Part shown: piece after piece, positions 63,255 through 64,000 of the stretch
How positions within the stretch are numbered: the stretch's first letter is position 1
Layout of the letters: every line of letters begins with the position of its first letter
Assembly (NCBI RefSeq): GCF_020831365.1
Contig: NZ_JAJHPV010000013.1
Coordinates: 1,093,748 to 1,157,747, forward strand
Length of the DNA stretch: 64,000 nt
Direction: 5' to 3'
DNA from: Massilia agrisoli
GTDB lineage: Bacteria > Pseudomonadota > Gammaproteobacteria > Burkholderiales > Burkholderiaceae_D
Made by a program: the position numbers and the translations under genes
Notes under the pieces: model-generated
The model's database searches: none
Seen by the model: the letters and a program-made list of their open reading frames with translations, nothing else
Told to the model about the DNA's origin: nothing

Positions 63255-64000
63255 GTATAGCCGGGGGACATGGTGAACACTTGTCGGGAGACATCGTGAA
63301 CACATGAATGGCATTCTATTCCTCTTTTCTTAGATCGAGAGAACCGAAATTTCGATCGCAAAAATAGAGGTCGATGATGCCGTCTGTTGCGTCGGGCCGG
63401 AGCTCAATGTGTTCGCCGATCAGGCCTTCGCCTACTAGGTACTGCTTGTTTTTCCACGAGATCGTGGCGTTCCCTCGGACCTTGCGCACAATGCTTCCCT
63501 CGGGATACTCCACGGGTGGAAGCACTTCGGGATAGAGGCGCCCACTGGTGCGGTAGCGTGTCACAGGTGGCCTTTGATCTAATGCTTCGTGCGGGCGAAT
63601 CAAATTATAGCGATCGCGCCAAAGGTCAAAGGCCAGCTGGCAGTCCTGGATGGAACTGAAGCCGGTTCTGGTGAGCAGTTCGTGTTTGAGTGTTCTATGG
63701 AAGCGCTCGTCCTTGCCTTGGGTTTGGGGATGGTATGGCCTACTGTGGCTTGCCTTGATCCCTAGGCGTGTGAGCCAAACATCCATACGAGAGATCGTTC
63801 TGTTTCCGCTCGTTCCCCAAGGTGGACCGTTATCGCAGGTTATCCGTATCGGCATCCCGTAGACGCGGAATGTTGCGATCAAGGCTGCTTGGACTGAGAC
63901 AAAGCGTTCATAAGGACACGCCAGCAAACAAAGCGAAAAGCGGGAGTGGTCGTCCAATATTGTCAATGGATGGCAACGCGTCGAGCCTCCACCAGAGAGC
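63255..64000. mobile_element. IS481-family insertion sequence (one end, cut by window edge)
   Basis: The left terminus lies at or next to 63254. Two similar subterminal motifs, GGGGGACATGGTGAACAC (63263-63280) and CGGGAGACATCGTGAACAC (63284-63302), are typical of IS481 ends. The transposase is on the minus strand reading outward from the window edge. The other end is outside, so the target duplication cannot be checked. Confidence 0.8.
63316..64000 (-). CDS. IS481-family transposase (C-terminal part)
   Basis: About 228 C-terminal residues; the N-terminal HTH part lies beyond the window. The rve catalytic core is intact: first Asp in TILDDHSRFSLCL, second in ITCDNGPPWGTSGN, Glu in GKDERFHRTLKHELL, completing DDE. 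RPYHPQTQGKD and NLIRPHEALDQRPPV are typical IS481 signatures, and the C-terminal domain (SIVRKVRGNATISWKNKQYL) is complete to the stop. Codon use is less GC-rich than that of the chromosomal genes, as expected for a mobile element. Confidence 0.88.
   Translation of the reverse strand, partial: LSGGGSTRCHPLTILDDHSRFSLCLLACPYERFVSVQAALIATFRVYGMPIRITCDNGPPWGTSGNRTISRMDVWLTRLGIKASHSRPYHPQTQGKDERFHRTLKHELLTRTGFSSIQDCQLAFDLWRDRYNLIRPHEALDQRPPVTRYRTSGRLYPEVLPPVEYPEGSIVRKVRGNATISWKNKQYLVGEGLIGEHIELRPDATDGIIDLYFCDRNFGSLDLRKEE

Noticed and set aside
63227..64000. Prophage or integrative element edge
   Set aside because: Only an IS481-type transposase and its end are seen, with no integrase, phage or conjugation genes.

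Overview
The window looks like a chromosomal segment of a betaproteobacterium of the Oxalobacteraceae (Massilia/Duganella/Janthinobacterium-like). The evidence is strong G/C preference at third codon positions, the block tRNA-Val, thrS, infC, rpmI, rplT, pheS, pheT, ihfA, merR, small Burkholderiales-type proteins (DUF3460-like, DUF3079-like), and many PAS/GGDEF/EAL, chemoreceptor and two-component genes. This placement rests on recognised protein families and gene order; no database was searched.

Layout. 1-4.6 kb: the start of a sulfate-binding protein, an acetyltransferase, a Tat-exported M15-like protein, small proteins, and a cystine-type ABC binding protein and permease without an ATPase. 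4.7-13.3 kb: a PAS-PAS-GGDEF-EAL protein, an esterase, ETF-ubiquinone oxidoreductase, an SDR/thioesterase pair, a PAS-LuxR regulator and the two CoA-transferase subunits. 13.4-19.4 kb: a BlaI/M56-TonB pair with palindromic operators, dctA, a HEGYPGHH protein, an 8 x 54 bp repeat array and 3-hydroxybutyrate dehydrogenase. 19.5-29.7 kb: an in-frame alpha/beta-hydrolase-RidA fusion, relA, an MlaE/MlaD/lipoprotein set without an ATPase, fdx, a TrxR-like protein and a CDF exporter. 29.8-37.9 kb: the translation block, with a C33 tRNA-Val and an ATA start on infC. 38-45.4 kb: two two-component systems, a Crp/Fnr regulator and a chemoreceptor.

45.4-58.1 kb holds the most unusual part: two complete type IV pilus minor-pilin operons, each with a pseudopilin, pilV, pilW, pilX, pilY1 and pilE. 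They converge on each other, and their ends are 11 bp apart. The two PilY1 proteins differ in architecture. One has a degenerate vWA-like N-terminal region followed by a propeller. The other has an early propeller followed by a long C-terminal region that I do not recognise. The two clusters may therefore build pili with alternative tips.

58.2-64 kb: prfC, an M48 protease, a chemoreceptor, a REP-associated tyrosine transposase (RAYT), and an IS481-family element cut by the window edge. The RAYT sits beside a REP sequence that recurs at 6.9 kb and 11.0 kb, where it supplies the last codons and stop of two unrelated genes. A related sequence forms the tandem array at 18.1 kb. The IS481 element appears to have inserted into the REP copy next to the RAYT.
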